This document shows, in pieces, positions 1 to 12,131 of a stretch of 64,000 nucleotides of DNA. The translations under genes were made by a program, and so were the position numbers. How positions within the stretch are numbered: the first letter of the stretch is position 1; each line of letters starts with the position of its first letter. The stretch is from Taeniopygia guttata (taxonomy: Eukaryota > Chordata > Aves > Passeriformes > Estrildidae), in assembly GCF_048771995.1 (NCBI RefSeq), contig NC_133024.1, forward strand, positions 3,911,001 to 3,975,000. The letters run 5' to 3'. The notes beneath the pieces were generated by a model. It saw nothing but the letters and a program-made list of their open reading frames with translations. It ran no database searches and was not told where the DNA came from.

Positions 1-35
1 ACCTTGTCAGTGTCTATCAGTATCTGAAGGGAGGG

Positions 36-305
36 TGTTGTTATAAATGAAAATTTGTCCAGCCAAATTCAAATGAAAAAAAAAAGGTATTTATTTTTTT
101 ATTTTGCAATCAGATTCTATCTAGCCAGCCACAAGGAAAGAACAGTGCTGAGCTCAGGGTCGGTGCTGGGTGTGCAACAAAGCCTCAGCAGAGGTTTTCC
201 TCTGTGCCCACACCTCCATCCTGGCACAAGCGGTTTTTATAGGGAAAATTCCGCCTGAGGCCAAAATTTTGGCATTCAGTCTTTTCTTCCATTCAGAGTC
301 CATAG
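36..305 (-). mobile_element. Probable solo LTR (ERV), minus orientation
   Basis: Read on the minus strand, this shows an LTR-like layout: a TATA-type box (about 235-242), a GC-richer transcribed part, then AATAAA signals about 130 bases later and an end near TTATAACA. The tail resembles songbird ERV LTRs I recall. No internal retroviral sequence is adjacent. The right-hand boundary is uncertain and could extend toward 430 or beyond. It is an old fossil copy. Confidence 0.4.
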
Positions 306-316
306 GTTAATGAGAT

Positions 317-342
317 TTTCTTTTTTTTTTTTTTTTTTTTTT
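317..342. repeat. Poly-T run
   Basis: Twenty-two uninterrupted T bases (321-342), preceded by TTTTC. It may be the A-tail of a minus-strand retroposon or a simple homopolymer. Confidence 0.8.
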
Positions 343-435
343 GGTGATGAGGAAGAGCAATTCCGTGTCCTGGAGCTGGTGAATCCCTTGATGAAATTTA
401 GGGGAACGCTGCATTCACATGTATCTGCCCAAAGA

Positions 436-523
436 TTTCTATAATATTTCTAGAATATTTCTAGAATATTTCTAGAATATTTCTAGAATATTTCTAGAAT
501 ATTTCTAGAATATTTCTAGAATA
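436..523. repeat. 11-bp minisatellite, 8 copies, unit TTTCTAGAATA
   Basis: Eight head-to-tail 11-bp units are present. The first is a one-base variant (TTTCTATAATA) and the other seven are identical. Each perfect unit contains the palindrome TTCTAGAA, which fits the heat-shock element core TTCnnGAA. The array ends about 200 bases before the CpG island and about 410 before the PLCXD2 start codon. The identity of the units suggests recent expansion, so copy number probably varies among individuals. Confidence 0.95.
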
Positions 524-525
524 TC

Positions 526-724
526 AATCTCGGGTCGTTCACGCAATGATCAGCGCTTGGGTGTCCCTGTATCCCTCCAGACATAGCCCATTTCCGACGA
601 GCCATATCTTTTATGTGTAAATCGGGTTTCAACATACACCAGGTTTCGCCAGCGAAAGTGAGAGAGACTCCTAAAACAAACGTGTATACTCCAACAAATA
701 TTTATTATCACATATATCATACTA
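526..724. other. Gene-free stretch between minisatellite and CpG island
   Basis: This is ordinary AT-rich sequence. On the minus strand there is an AATAAATATTTG motif near 700, followed by a long open frame that reaches from the island to 550. The encoded protein resembles nothing I know. It could be a remnant of another minus-strand LTR or part of a divergent noncoding transcript. Confidence 0.3.
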
Positions 725-840
725 GATATACACCCGCCCGGACGGTGTGGCTCCCACAGCCGCCGGGACCCCACAGCCGCCATGGCCGCCGCAAGCCCGG
801 CCCGCCAACCCCACCGCCAATGGGGATTGGCCGTGCGCCA

Positions 841-848
841 TGACGTCA
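841..848. promoter_or_regulatory. Perfect CRE palindrome TGACGTCA
   Basis: The full 8-bp CREB/ATF palindrome lies 84 bases before the PLCXD2 start codon and 11-20 bases from two CCAAT boxes. Full CREs in CpG-island promoters are commonly functional, so cAMP or CREB responsiveness is a reasonable inference. Confidence 0.6.
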
Positions 849-858
849 GCGCGGTTCC

Positions 859-900
859 ATGAGGGCGGCGGGTGGCGGCGGGCCCGGCCCGGCTCCGTGA
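859..900 (+). other. Possible upstream ORF, 13 codons
   Basis: An ATG at 859 opens a 13-codon frame (MRAAGGGGPGPAP) that stops at 898-900, 31 bases before the PLCXD2 ATG. It matters only if transcription begins upstream of 859, which is unknown. Its context (TTCCATGAG) is weak. Confidence 0.3.
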
Positions 901-931
901 GGGAGCGCCGGCGGCGCGGAGCCCCGCGGCC

Positions 932-1013
932 ATGGCCGACGGCAACGCCGACTGGATGGGCTCGCTGCCGCCCGCCCTGCGCTCCCTGCCGCTCTCCAAC
1001 CTCGCCATCCCGG
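932..1013 (+). CDS. PLCXD2: PLCXD2 coding exon 1
   Basis: This exon encodes residues 1-27, MADGNADWMGSLPPALRSLP and then LSNLAIP, plus the first base of Gly28. The start ATG sits in a strong Kozak context (GCGGCCATGG), and the reading frame upstream has no earlier ATG. Human PLCXD2 isoforms carry extra residues before NADWMASLPP, so this is a short N-terminus more like that of PLCXD3. The exon ends at a GT donor (GG|GTAGGG, base 1014 onward) in phase 1. It lies inside the CpG island. An upstream alternative first exon giving a longer N-terminus cannot be excluded. Confidence 0.93.
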
Positions 1014-4000
1014 GTAGGGCGGTGGGACGGGGCGGTGGTGGGGTAGCCGGCGTAATGAAGGGTCCCCCGTAATGGAGCGCTGAGGCTGAGAGGAGCGCTG
1101 TCCATCGCACAGGGAATGGCGGGTTTAATCTCCCTTAAATGCCGCTGACCTGCTGCTTTCGCCGCTGTAGAAAAGGCGGTTGTGGCGGCTGGCGGCCGTG
1201 CTGAGCGTTCGCGGGTGCTTTGAGGCAAAAATCGGGTAAGAAGGAAGGCTTGGCTGCGTTGAGCCAACAACTGGAGATTTATCAAATGCAGGTTCTGCTG
1301 AGAAACAGCCCTGCTCTGGTCGGGAGTGTTCCTGCTCGTATCAGGGAGCTGGAACTGTGGGATCTTCAGGCTCCCTCCCACCCCAGACCATTATATAGCA
1401 TGTCTTTCATAGCCTGCTTTACAGCTAGATAAGCTTCTAGATGACAACAGCAACAGATGACCTAAAATTTACTAATGCTGGCTTTCTGTCTCTAAAGGGA
1501 AAAAAAAATATTCCTCCTTGCAAATGTCAATAGGGAAGATTTTATAGCCTGCTTTACAGCTAGATAAGCTTCCAGATGACAACAGCAACAGATGACCTAA
1601 AATTTACTAATGCTGGCTTTCTGTCTCTAAAGGGCAAAAAAAATATTCCTCCTTGCAAATGTCAATAGGGAAGATTTTAGAGGTGGTTGCTGTAGCTCCT
1701 TCTGATGGTTACACTCTGTCATTTTAGTGCTTTCGTTTGTCCCCGGCGCTTTGGATATCTGTTGTGGCATTCATACAGTCTCAAGTTGTGTCTGGGGAGG
1801 TTCAGGATGGGCATTAGGAGGAGTTTATTCACAGGAAGGGTGATTAGACTTTGTATGGGGCTGCCCAGGGAGGTGATGGAGTCACTATCCCTGGAGGTCT
1901 TTAAAGAAAGACTGGATGTAGCAAACTCATAAATCAACTTCTTGTTGAAACTATGCAGAATGTTATGATTGGGGGCAATGCTGCTGTCACTTGCAAACAT
2001 CGTGCAACCAGTGTTGCAGCAGAGAAACCAAGTAAATTACTGAAACTGGTTGTTTCAGTAATGCCATGATGCTTTTAGAATGGGCAATGCTTCTTTTTTT
2101 AAAAAAAGCTTGCAGTACGTGTTTATTTGTGATCAAGGTTGATGTCTCTCCCTACCACTTTCCTGTATATGCCTTATGCAACCTGCAAGCAGGCAAAAGT
2201 TATTTTGGGTAGATTTTTGGGGTTTTTTATTACTATTATTTTAGTCCAATGATTATTTTGCCAAAGTAGGATTTTGGTGTTGCAAACCTTTTGCTTTCAG
2301 AGCAGCTTGTTTTCACTAGCTTTAGAAAATGTAGCTGTGACTTCTGAGGATCCTTTTAAAGCTACATTATTCTATGGTTCCATGAGCTATTAAATAATGG
2401 TGTGAAACACCTTGTTTGATGCTAGAGAAGGTGATTCTTTCCTCAGGCCTGGTAGCAAGCAAATAATGTTGAAGATGGGTGTTCTTGAGATTTATGGGCT
2501 GTTTACATGATTATTTAACTCTGCTCAAAGGAAGAGAGACTTTGAAAGAGTTAAGGCCCTTCTCCAAAGCTTGTGTGTGATCAGTTCCCACATTTGGGCT
2601 TTTCTGTTATTTCTGTTGTGAAAAACTCTGGCCAAAATGCTAAACCAATATAGTCATATGCTAGGAAAAGAGATGAGGTTTCCTGGGCAATGCCATGAGA
2701 GAAGGGATCTTTTGCAATGAAAAATTGCCAAATATCAAGTAACTAAAATGTCATCAACTTCACAAGCATGCAGTATAGTCAACAAAAATAACCACCTTCA
2801 ACAAGTGCTGACCTTGTGTGAAAGTCTAGAGGGTTTTCTCTTAATTATATTCCAGTAATCCTCTTTTGATGTGGGTTTAAAAATGAAACCTTAAACATTT
2901 TGATCGTGGACAAGACCCTTGGCAGGGTATTGTATAGTGCTTGTTTAATCTCAAGCTGATTTACATTAAAGAATTTAATGAAATCACAGCTGTGATACTT
3001 ACTATTTTCCTTTGTCGTCTTTTGATCTGCATCTGCTATTTTTCTTATTTCTCCATGTAGAAATGGAACACAAAATTTTCTTGTTTATTTGTTCATGGGC
3101 CGTGCATGCTGATAGGAGTGGTGGTGACCTTGAGGCTGCGTCCTCCTCCCAAACAGTATTCCATTGGAGTTCTCATTAAAAGGATCATTGAATCATCAGA
3201 ACTGGCCATCTGTTGTGTTGAAGCTCAAAGGGAAGAAATACAAGATTTATGTTCTGATTCACCAAGCTTTATTTTCCTTCTCATTTTAGTTTGCGTCTAC
3301 CAGTGAATCAGATAGTAATCACTAGAAGAAAGTGTCTGCATAAGTATAGTGATGTTGAGTATTATTTGTAAATGCAGAATTTTTTGAAAAGACGAGTTAC
3401 TTTATTACATTGTTAGGCTATTTGATTGTAACAGCAACTCTCAAATATTTTTAGAGAGGCTAATAAGCTATCTGGACTGTTACACTGGTGAGAACATTTG
3501 ATGGAAGTTGTTCCACTGTTCTTAAGTAATAAAGTATTCTTTTTGCATGTCCCTCTGTGGGGAACTGGTCTGGCAGACACTGTGTCTGTGCAGGAGTTCC
3601 CCTGGAAAGCCAGTATTAGGGCTTCTCCTTTTAAAGAACTTCTGTCATCTGTTTAGCCAAAACCAAATTGCTCTTGAAAAGCCACAAAATTTTCTTCAGA
3701 CAGTATACGAAGGTCCTAATTAATTTGGTCTTTTCTGGAAAAAATTTCTTCCTGTGACTTATTAAAATCTGTACCCTAGAGGGGGACTTAAGTGTGTCTG
3801 GTGAAGTGTCTTCAACTTGACTGTTCACTGATCTCCAAGGAGAGATGTAAAGGAGTGCAGAACGTGCCAAAGTTTTACTTCCAATGGAGAAAACTAGTCG
3901 TAATGGTGATATTAATGGTTGCTCTTCTTCCATGTTGTGAAACTTTGTTTGCCTGCTTCTCCAACAGAGATGCTAAAAGAGGGAAAAGTACAATGTAATA

Positions 4001-7000
4001 AAAATTTCTCTATGGCTTTCTCAGAAGAGAATGAACCCTTGGTCCGCTCGGTTCTGAGTGGTGACAAAAGAGGAGTTTAGGACTCTCAGCTGAAGGAATT
4101 TTTTCCTTTTTGAGCATGTGGATCCAGTCAGGCTTTGAAATTGTAGAGACATGCTGCATCTTTCTTGCATTGCCACTGCAGACAGCTGAGATTGTTGATA
4201 AATGAGAAATCATTGCTAAACGACCTTAACTTTCAATGGCAGTAACTCCAACCAGTGCCAAAAGGATTTATTTTGTCTGGGAAGAAAAGCAAACTACTCT
4301 GTGACATTGTGTCTGACATTTGTAGGTTGTCTTTAAGCTCTTGCATCCCGTTGCATTGGCTGAAAGGGGCATCAGGGGAAATCAGGGTAGTTCTTGGATA
4401 GAGGGAGTTTTCCTAAGAGGATTTGGTCTGTACTAGGATTTGTCTTTCTTAATGGAACTGCATGAAGAATATCTAAAGGATTCTTGCAAGTTTCTTAAAA
4501 TATACTCATCTCTGTAGTTATAGATAATTGATTATCAATAGAATGTTTCTTATCTCTGCCTCATCTCCTTTTGCTGGACAGGTTAGTATGAACTATTTGA
4601 TTTGCTTTTCATTAGTGATGAACTTTTAAGATGTTAATCTTCTAATAAGAAAATCTGGATTGTTAATGACCTGAATCCTGAGGACTTCTAGACTTTGAAA
4701 GGCACTTTTCTTATCCTGTTTTTCCCTCAGTTTTGGCACACACAGGACATCTGATTTAAAAGAACATCAGTGGGATAGCCTTGAGTCACCAGCACTTACA
4801 TCCTGTGTTTTTGGAGCTTGGTTCCTGTTCTTCTGCCCATCTTGGCTGTGTGATGCCTGCTGTGCTGTGTCATGTGCAGTGGTTTGTAACGTGTGGGGAA
4901 TGTACTTTGCCTAGTAAGCAGAGCTTGTGCTAAGAAGGTTAGTGTCACCACAGCTTGGGTGATTCTTTGGTCAGAAGTGACCCTGTAATGCTTCTAAGGG
5001 ACAGGTATGGTTTTTTGACCTTGCTTTTTAACTTCATGTTTCTTGCAATTTTTGTCCTGTTAGTATTCTATTCATATAAAGATCAATCCAACTTATTCAG
5101 ATCTGTTTAAGCTTACTCACAGCACACTTGTGTGCCCTTGTGCTTTCATTTATTGCTTCTTGGTTGGCCACATGTTTGCAGGAGGTGTTTTGAGCTGCTG
5201 CTTCTGACTAGTCACAGCCTTGGAGCCAGGGAGGCTTGCAGTATGCTGAGACATGCTTGTATCCAAAAAACCCCATGACTTTTTGTCTTGTTTTTGAGTG
5301 ATTGGCAGTGCACACGTAATGTTCTATGTTGGAAGATCTCTGTGCTTTACATGCTGTACAATCATATTTTTAATGTTCCATGAAGGTAAATTTACAAGGG
5401 GTTGGTGGTGTGATGCTAATGCCAGTCCCTCTGCTGCAGACCTATTTGCAGGAAGTATTCTATGGAAACAAAATATATTACCAAATAGTATAGAATCATA
5501 GAACATGCTGGAAGGGACCCACAGGATCATCAAGTCCAACTGCTGGCCCTGCCCAGGACACCCCCAAGAGTCACACCCTGTGCCTGAGAGCATTATCCAA
5601 ACACTCCTTGAACTTGGTCAGTGCTGTGCCCACTTCCCTGTTCCACTGTTTAGCCACCACAGGAGTGAAGAACCTTTTTCCAAGATCCAGGGTAAGCCTC
5701 CCAACTCAGCTTTGTGCTGTTTCCTGAGTTCTGCCACTGGTCAGGAGAGTGAACAGCTGTAGCTGGTATTTGTTGACATTGGAGGCTCGATAACATTCTG
5801 TTGATGAGTTTCTTTTCTTTCAGCTCCACCATGGGTTACTTTGACTATCTGTAAGTAGCATGACAAATGAGCACACTGGGAAGTTAGATTTTGCTGCAGA
5901 TGTGATGGTAAAAGGCTGCTGTCTAACAATTAGCACGAGGGCTTCAACAAGAAGTCATCCTGAACAGTGAAATACAATCTATTTAACATATAAATTGAAT
6001 TGAAAACTGAGCTGTTTAACATAAAATTAATTTGAGGAATTAGTATAAGCAGAAAAAAATAAGCTTAAAGATATGAATGAAATTTAATCCACAGTTGCAA
6101 TTACTGGGATAAAGTTAAGAGGTCTGTCCATCATTTTAAGTCTGGCATCTGGAAGATGCCTATATAATATTATTCTAACAATAATACAGCTTTGGGTAGT
6201 TAAATATATGGGTATTTGTTGGCATGTGACTTCTTTCCTTGAAGCTGCCAGTCTTTGTCAGATGAAAGAAATGAAACTGAAATAAAGCTGCCAGCTGATT
6301 AGCAGTTCCCTAATTTTTGTCTTTGAATGTGCAGTCTCTTTCATGATTAAATTTAATGCTTGCTGCTTCATGCTGCACATCTTCACCCAGTTTGAACCAA
6401 CTGGCAAATCACCATCTCTTCCTTGTATTTCCTGTGCCTGACTTGATTTTGGGAAGGTCTGAGCACCAGTCTGATGCCATGTCACTAGAGCAGCTCAGTA
6501 AGGTTTGCTATCTGAATGCTAATCCGGTTTTGTGTACAGTAATTCCATGTTCTGCACGTGCAAGGACGTGCTTTTGAGGCGGTTCAGGCTGGGCTTCTGG
6601 CCTCTCCTTACCTAAAGGACAATGAAGATAAATTTTCTTGGCTCTTCTCTGCCTTTTGGCTTCTCCATGGAGGAAACCTGGCTTTGTTAGTTGCTTTGTT
6701 CACAATTAGAAGGTTTAAGGAATAGCTTTACTGAATAGGGCGTTGTTTATATTTAAATTGTTAATTATAGTGTGAAATGTCTTGCTTCAGTAATTCTTGA
6801 GATTGCTTTATTCCCAAGAAAAGTACTCAGCATAATTTGCAGCAATGCACATTATTTATGTGGTGGGGGACAACAGATGGTGAGGGATTTTTTACACATG
6901 GAAAAACTTTAGAGTGTGTGTTGCTATGAGAGTTTTGTGGTTCTTGCTCTGTCCAGGAACTGCCAGCCTTGCTGCTGTCACTGCACAGTGTCCAAGTACC

Positions 7001-10000
7001 TTCACATGTCCTTGTGTCAGACATGAATTGAGAATCTGCTTAGCAAGCTCTTACACTGAGCTCCTGACAAAGTGGGGCTGCTCTGCTCCCCTCTTGCCAT
7101 GTAGGCTCTGCCCTTTGCCTGGGAAGTTTTACAGATTTGGGTTGGTTTAGGTTATGCTTTTTCAAAAAGAAATCGTGCTGTATCACATGTATCAGCAAGC
7201 AAGACTTTTTATGAGTTTAGGGATAGAGCAAAGAACAGCAGGGATTATTTTGACATCATGATGCAATCAGCTTAGCATGTACTTAGCATCACAGCTAAGC
7301 TATATTAAAAGGCAGTGCCTGAGCTGGTAGTATATCACAGTGATCTTAAATTAAAGAGGGACCTGGTGGATGATGTGGGTCTTTACCTTGCTGTTACCCC
7401 ACAGACCCACAAGTATCCAGTGCTGTTGCTGCAGGATTTCAGTTTGGGGTTTTTTCACCCTTACCAGAGTCAAAGCACTGTGGGTCCAGGTTTGGCCTAG
7501 TTATTGTTGATTGGCCTTTTTAAATGACCACTGAAGACCCAATTTCCAGCCTCAGTATTGATCACAGAATGATCGACAGAATTGGTGATGCTCCCCTGCC
7601 CTCTTTAGAAGGTGATATGCTACCAACAGTGAAGATGTTTTGCAAATGCTCCAACTCATGTTCTACTTGATTATATCTAGGTATATGTGTTGACTTGGAT
7701 GTAGGAGGAAAGCTCCATTTCCTAGGCTTTTAGCAGAGCCATGGGGCAAGAGCTAATAAGATCTTCTCTAACTATAGAAGCATGTCACACATAGTTCAGT
7801 TTCCTGGTAAGGAGTGCAGTTTTTAAAGTACCTGTTGAAAAAGTTGCAATGTAGTGACTTGTTTGGGTTGGGTTTTTTTCTTTTTTGATACTGCTTTCTA
7901 GTGCTAGCCTATAAATAGGATTTGGTTTGTGATAGTGCAGGGAGAAAATTTGCTCTTTGTATCCTTAAAAGTGCCTTGTAAGTGTCAAACCGCAAAGGAA
8001 ATACTTTTGTAGCTGTAAAGTGAATTTTCACAATTAGGAAAATTCGTTGGTTTTTGGTTCATATTTACTTAGCTCTGAGGTGATGACAATATATCAGTGG
8101 CAAGATAAAATTCTCATTCCTTTGTAATGAGATTTATCATCTGAGGGAGCATAATGGTGTGAGTGACTCCTATAGGTCTCAAGAATGCTGCACTGTCTTA
8201 GTTAATTTGAAAATATTTCTTATGTCATTATCTGTGATGTTAAACTGTCTTCTACAGTGACCTAAACAGAAGAAAAAATAAAAATTGATAGAATTAAGAA
8301 CTAGGAAAAAAACGAACAGAAAACACAACCAAATGAACAATTTATTTGTGCAGAGCTACTAATTCCCGGGCAGAAGGCAAGGCCCTTGTGATTAAAGTCT
8401 ACTTTAAGTACTTTCCAAATATTGTAGAAGCTTGAATGACTCACTCTGCTGTACAGGGAGGTAGATGAAACTCAAATATCTGTAAACTACAGTTTGAAGC
8501 ATCATATGGCTTCTGAAATGTCTTCACTAGATGTTTGCTCCTGGATTTTGTTTGGGGTTGCATTTTTGGAGACAGAGAAAAAAAATCCAGGTGTTGCTCC
8601 ACAACTGATGGCCACTTTGTGATGTTGTTTACTGGGACAGTACTAAAAAGTTGCTTAAGATGGCATCTGTGGCACTTCTCACTTCTGTCTAGGAGACTGA
8701 ACAGCAAGCCATAACAGAGACCCACTTGTACAAATGCTGTGAAGAATTCATGAAGAATTGGTCAGAATTAGTTTTAGCATTCATTTGTAAAGCTTGAAAA
8801 CAAACCTTCACACTACCTGTTCACTGGTTTTGAACTAGTTAAAATCCATGGAAAAGGAGTGCATTTAAGGTTATTGAGAAGTGATGTTTAGTTTGTGCAC
8901 AGTCTGTTCTTTCATCTGGATTAAAGATGCCAAGATAATCCAATTAAGATCATAATCTTGTTTGGATCTCTGATCTTGCATCACAAAAAATGCATCAGTG
9001 TTCAAGTGGGCACTGGTACATGAATAAAAGGTTTGGATAAAGGAGATTGTGAACGCCTCAAATGTTATCTTGAGATTGGGATTTCAAAGAGTTGCAGACT
9101 GAGGTAGAGGAGGAAATTTGAGAAGAGCATAGTCCTAGAATCAGGGACAAGCATGCAGGAATGTAAAACACAGGTGCCAGCAGCATGGTGCCTGTCACTG
9201 TACCCTGGGGCAGCTGGAAAATGAGCTGCTTGAGTGAAGATGCTTTCTCTGCACTTCAGCAGAGTTTGGCGTAATGGGCAAACTCTCTTCTCCTGTCCTG
9301 AAGACAAAGGGTAGCAAGGGCTGTTGGAGCTCCTAATAATGTTTTTGCTGGCTGGAGCTTCACAAGGAAGGTGAGCCTGGAGCAGCTACAGCATCTTGGT
9401 TAGATTGCTGGTGCCTGGTACAAGTGATCACAAATCCTTGGTAAACTCTAGTCTGTTGTGGATCAGCTTCTGCCAGTCTTTGCTTTATGCTGTTCTGGTA
9501 CAGTGCAGACCAAAAAACACTGCCTTTTCACTCTTTGTTCTGTTACTGATTTGGCTAAGGTAGGGATATTTCATTGACTCTGAATTTTTTTTTTTTTTTT
9601 TTTTTTGGAGCTTTGTTACTTCTCAGGTTTTTTCCTATTTACTACTGAATTTTCAATTGGAGGTTTTCCTAGTAAGCAAAAATTTTATATTGGAGATGCA
9701 GTTTCTCTGCTAAGGTACAGATTGTGTTACAGGAGCATGTGCATTATTTTGGTAGGGACTGGTGATTATAATTGTTGGTTGTACTTTTTTGATGAATTTT
9801 CTATGGTCACTGAGAAGCATGCCAGGTAAAAGACATGTTCATGGATTTGTTTATCATGAGCTTGGTATATATCCACACTTTAACTGGTGGTGTGTTGAAT
9901 TGTTCCACCTCTAAGTCCAGCCAGTCACTGCCCACTGTTCAAACTACTGATCATTTATCTGCCATCTCGGGGCTAAAGTGAGATGTGCTGACATGCAGAT

Positions 10001-12100
10001 CCCTCAGTCCATTATGTGAATAAAGAGACCTGTTCCAAGATGTTTGGTGTCTAAGGTTACAGCTGGATATGCCAAGTAGAACTAAAGTCTCAGATTTTTA
10101 AAATTAATCTGGAGTCTCATCCTAGATCAGTCATATACCAGGCTCTGGGAAGGCTCTGGGGATTGATTTGTAGTTTGTGAAGGAGGGAATGAAGGAAGGT
10201 TAGAAGGGGGTTTCCCTTTACCACAAATGTTTGTTTTGTGTTGCTCAGAGAACATTGAAATTGGGAGCTCATGCAAGAAAGTAGTTCAAACTGAGAACCT
10301 TATGCTTAACTCTTGTTATACTGTCAAGGAAAAGTAAGGTGTAAAGGACAATCTGAAAGATTCACACATGAGCATAATGTTTCTGCACCCCTGTCACACA
10401 TGTAGGACTTTGTTCAGTTTTCAGGGCACATGTGTTATGGGATAGTCACTTTTTTGAAAATTAATTTTTCTTGGCTTTTTTCCTAGGATCACATGATTCT
10501 TTCAGCTACTGGGTTGATGAGAAATCTCCTGTGGGACCAGACCAAGCAAAAGCCATCAAACGTTTGGCCAGAATTTCTTTGGTTAGAAAGATCATGAAGA
10601 AATGGTCAGTGACTCAAAATTTGACTTTCAAAGAGCAGTTGGAAGGCGGGATCCGCTACTTTGATCTTCGTGTCTCTTCCAAACCTGGGGAAATAGAACA
10701 AGAGATTTACTTCATACATGGCTTGTTTGGTATCAAAGTATGGGATGGCCTGAAGGAGATGAACAGTTTTCTTGAGCAGCACCCCAAGGAAGTAATCTTC
10801 TTGGATTTCAATCATTTCTATGCCATGGATGACAGCCATCACCACTTCTTGATTAGCAGGATCCGCTCAGCATTTGAATCCAAACTTTGTTGTGTTGAAT
10901 GTGTAGAATATGTGACGTTACTGTACATGTGGAAGAAGAAACACCAGGTAGGGAAAGGATGTTTAATGTTTTTCAAACCCAAAATGTTAAGATTCTAAAG
11001 AGATAAGCCTGGTGTAGCTCCCACTCAAAGATGTTAGACCAAAGATGCTGCTGATGGTCAAGTTAAAGCCCACTAGGGCCTCCTCTATGTAGTGTGCATG
11101 CTTGCCTCCATTTACATATAGCTATGTATCCCCTCATCCATGGTGTGGCCAGTATATCCTGCTCCCAAGCACATTGTTAAATAATTAAACTACAGTGTCC
11201 TTGGAGCCTTGTGCTCCTTACAAAGGGTTTTCTCTTGTGGAAGGGCACATAATGCAGACTTGTGTCGGTGAGGATTTGATTAACTGTTGTCTTTCTGGCC
11301 AGTGTGAAGCATATAAGCTTTAGCACGACTAAGGTGTGGACTGAATTTCTTACCTCCTTTGCAGCCATCCAGATCTGCAGAGGTGATGTTAATGCCTCTT
11401 CTCCTTGGTAACTGCTCCCCTAGATACACAAAAACTGAGACCAGAAAAGGCTTTCAGCAGCAGCATATAATTCTTAAACTGGAAATGAGGCTTTGAGGAA
11501 TTTGTTCTGAACTAGTGCTGTCAGTGTTAAGCTTCAAGATGAATCTTTTTTAAGTGTGGGTGTTTGTAAAAAACATTGCCTTTTTGTGCTTAGAGAAGCA
11601 CCTTACAAAGTAAAAAATATTTATTTTGGATTTGACAGTTTTGCTGACAGCAGGACTGGCTTTGGTTTCTCATGCAGCAAGTGTGAGCACTGTGCCAGTA
11701 TGTCAGTCATGTGCCAATCAGCCCAGCACGCTTTGCCCTCTTAGAAGGAGGTATTCAGAAGATGGCAAGACTGGTAAAATCCTTAACTTCGATTATAGAT
11801 ACAGTATTTTCTGGCATTAAGAAGTTGCAGTGCTTCACGCTGAGCTCTTTAAATGACAAAGGCAACTTTGTCATTTTAAACTGATGACCCACAAAGCCTG
11901 AAGCAATCCTGTCCTCAAAGCTGAACAAAATTATCTCCCATCTCCTATGTCAGTAGTGCAACAAATATACTGACACTCATGACTCAAGAGCAACTTTTTT
12001 GCTTGGTCCTCTTCACTGCTATGCTAGCTGCAGCAATACTGTATGAACAAATTGTGATTTTTGATTTTTGTTTTGGTTTGTGGGTTTTTGTTTGATTTTC

Positions 12101-12131
<31 letters not shown>

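Larger units (their letters stand above)
725..1060 (+). promoter_or_regulatory. CpG-island promoter of PLCXD2
   Basis: The AT-rich flanks give way abruptly to a CG-dense block that covers exon 1 and the start of intron 1. No TATA box is visible near exon 1. Inside are opposed CCAAT boxes (817-821 forward, 826-830 as ATTGG), a perfect CRE at 841-848 and GC-box-like GGGCGG and CCCGCC runs. This is a typical CpG-island promoter, and the symmetrical CCAAT arrangement would fit divergent transcription. The exact start site cannot be placed from sequence. Confidence 0.8.

Noticed and set aside
33-564. GGGTGT at 33-38 and 559-564 as target duplication of a 520-bp LTR
   Set aside because: The right-hand border does not end in CA, and a 6-mer match is easily chance.
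722-1381. Minus-strand frames of 219 and 186 codons across the promoter
   Set aside because: They arise from low stop density in the CpG island; the residues are dominated by Ala, Arg, Gly and Pro and resemble no family. A noncoding divergent transcript remains possible.
10606-10845. Minus-strand 79-codon frame
   Set aside because: It is a shadow of PLCXD2 exon 2 on the opposite strand.
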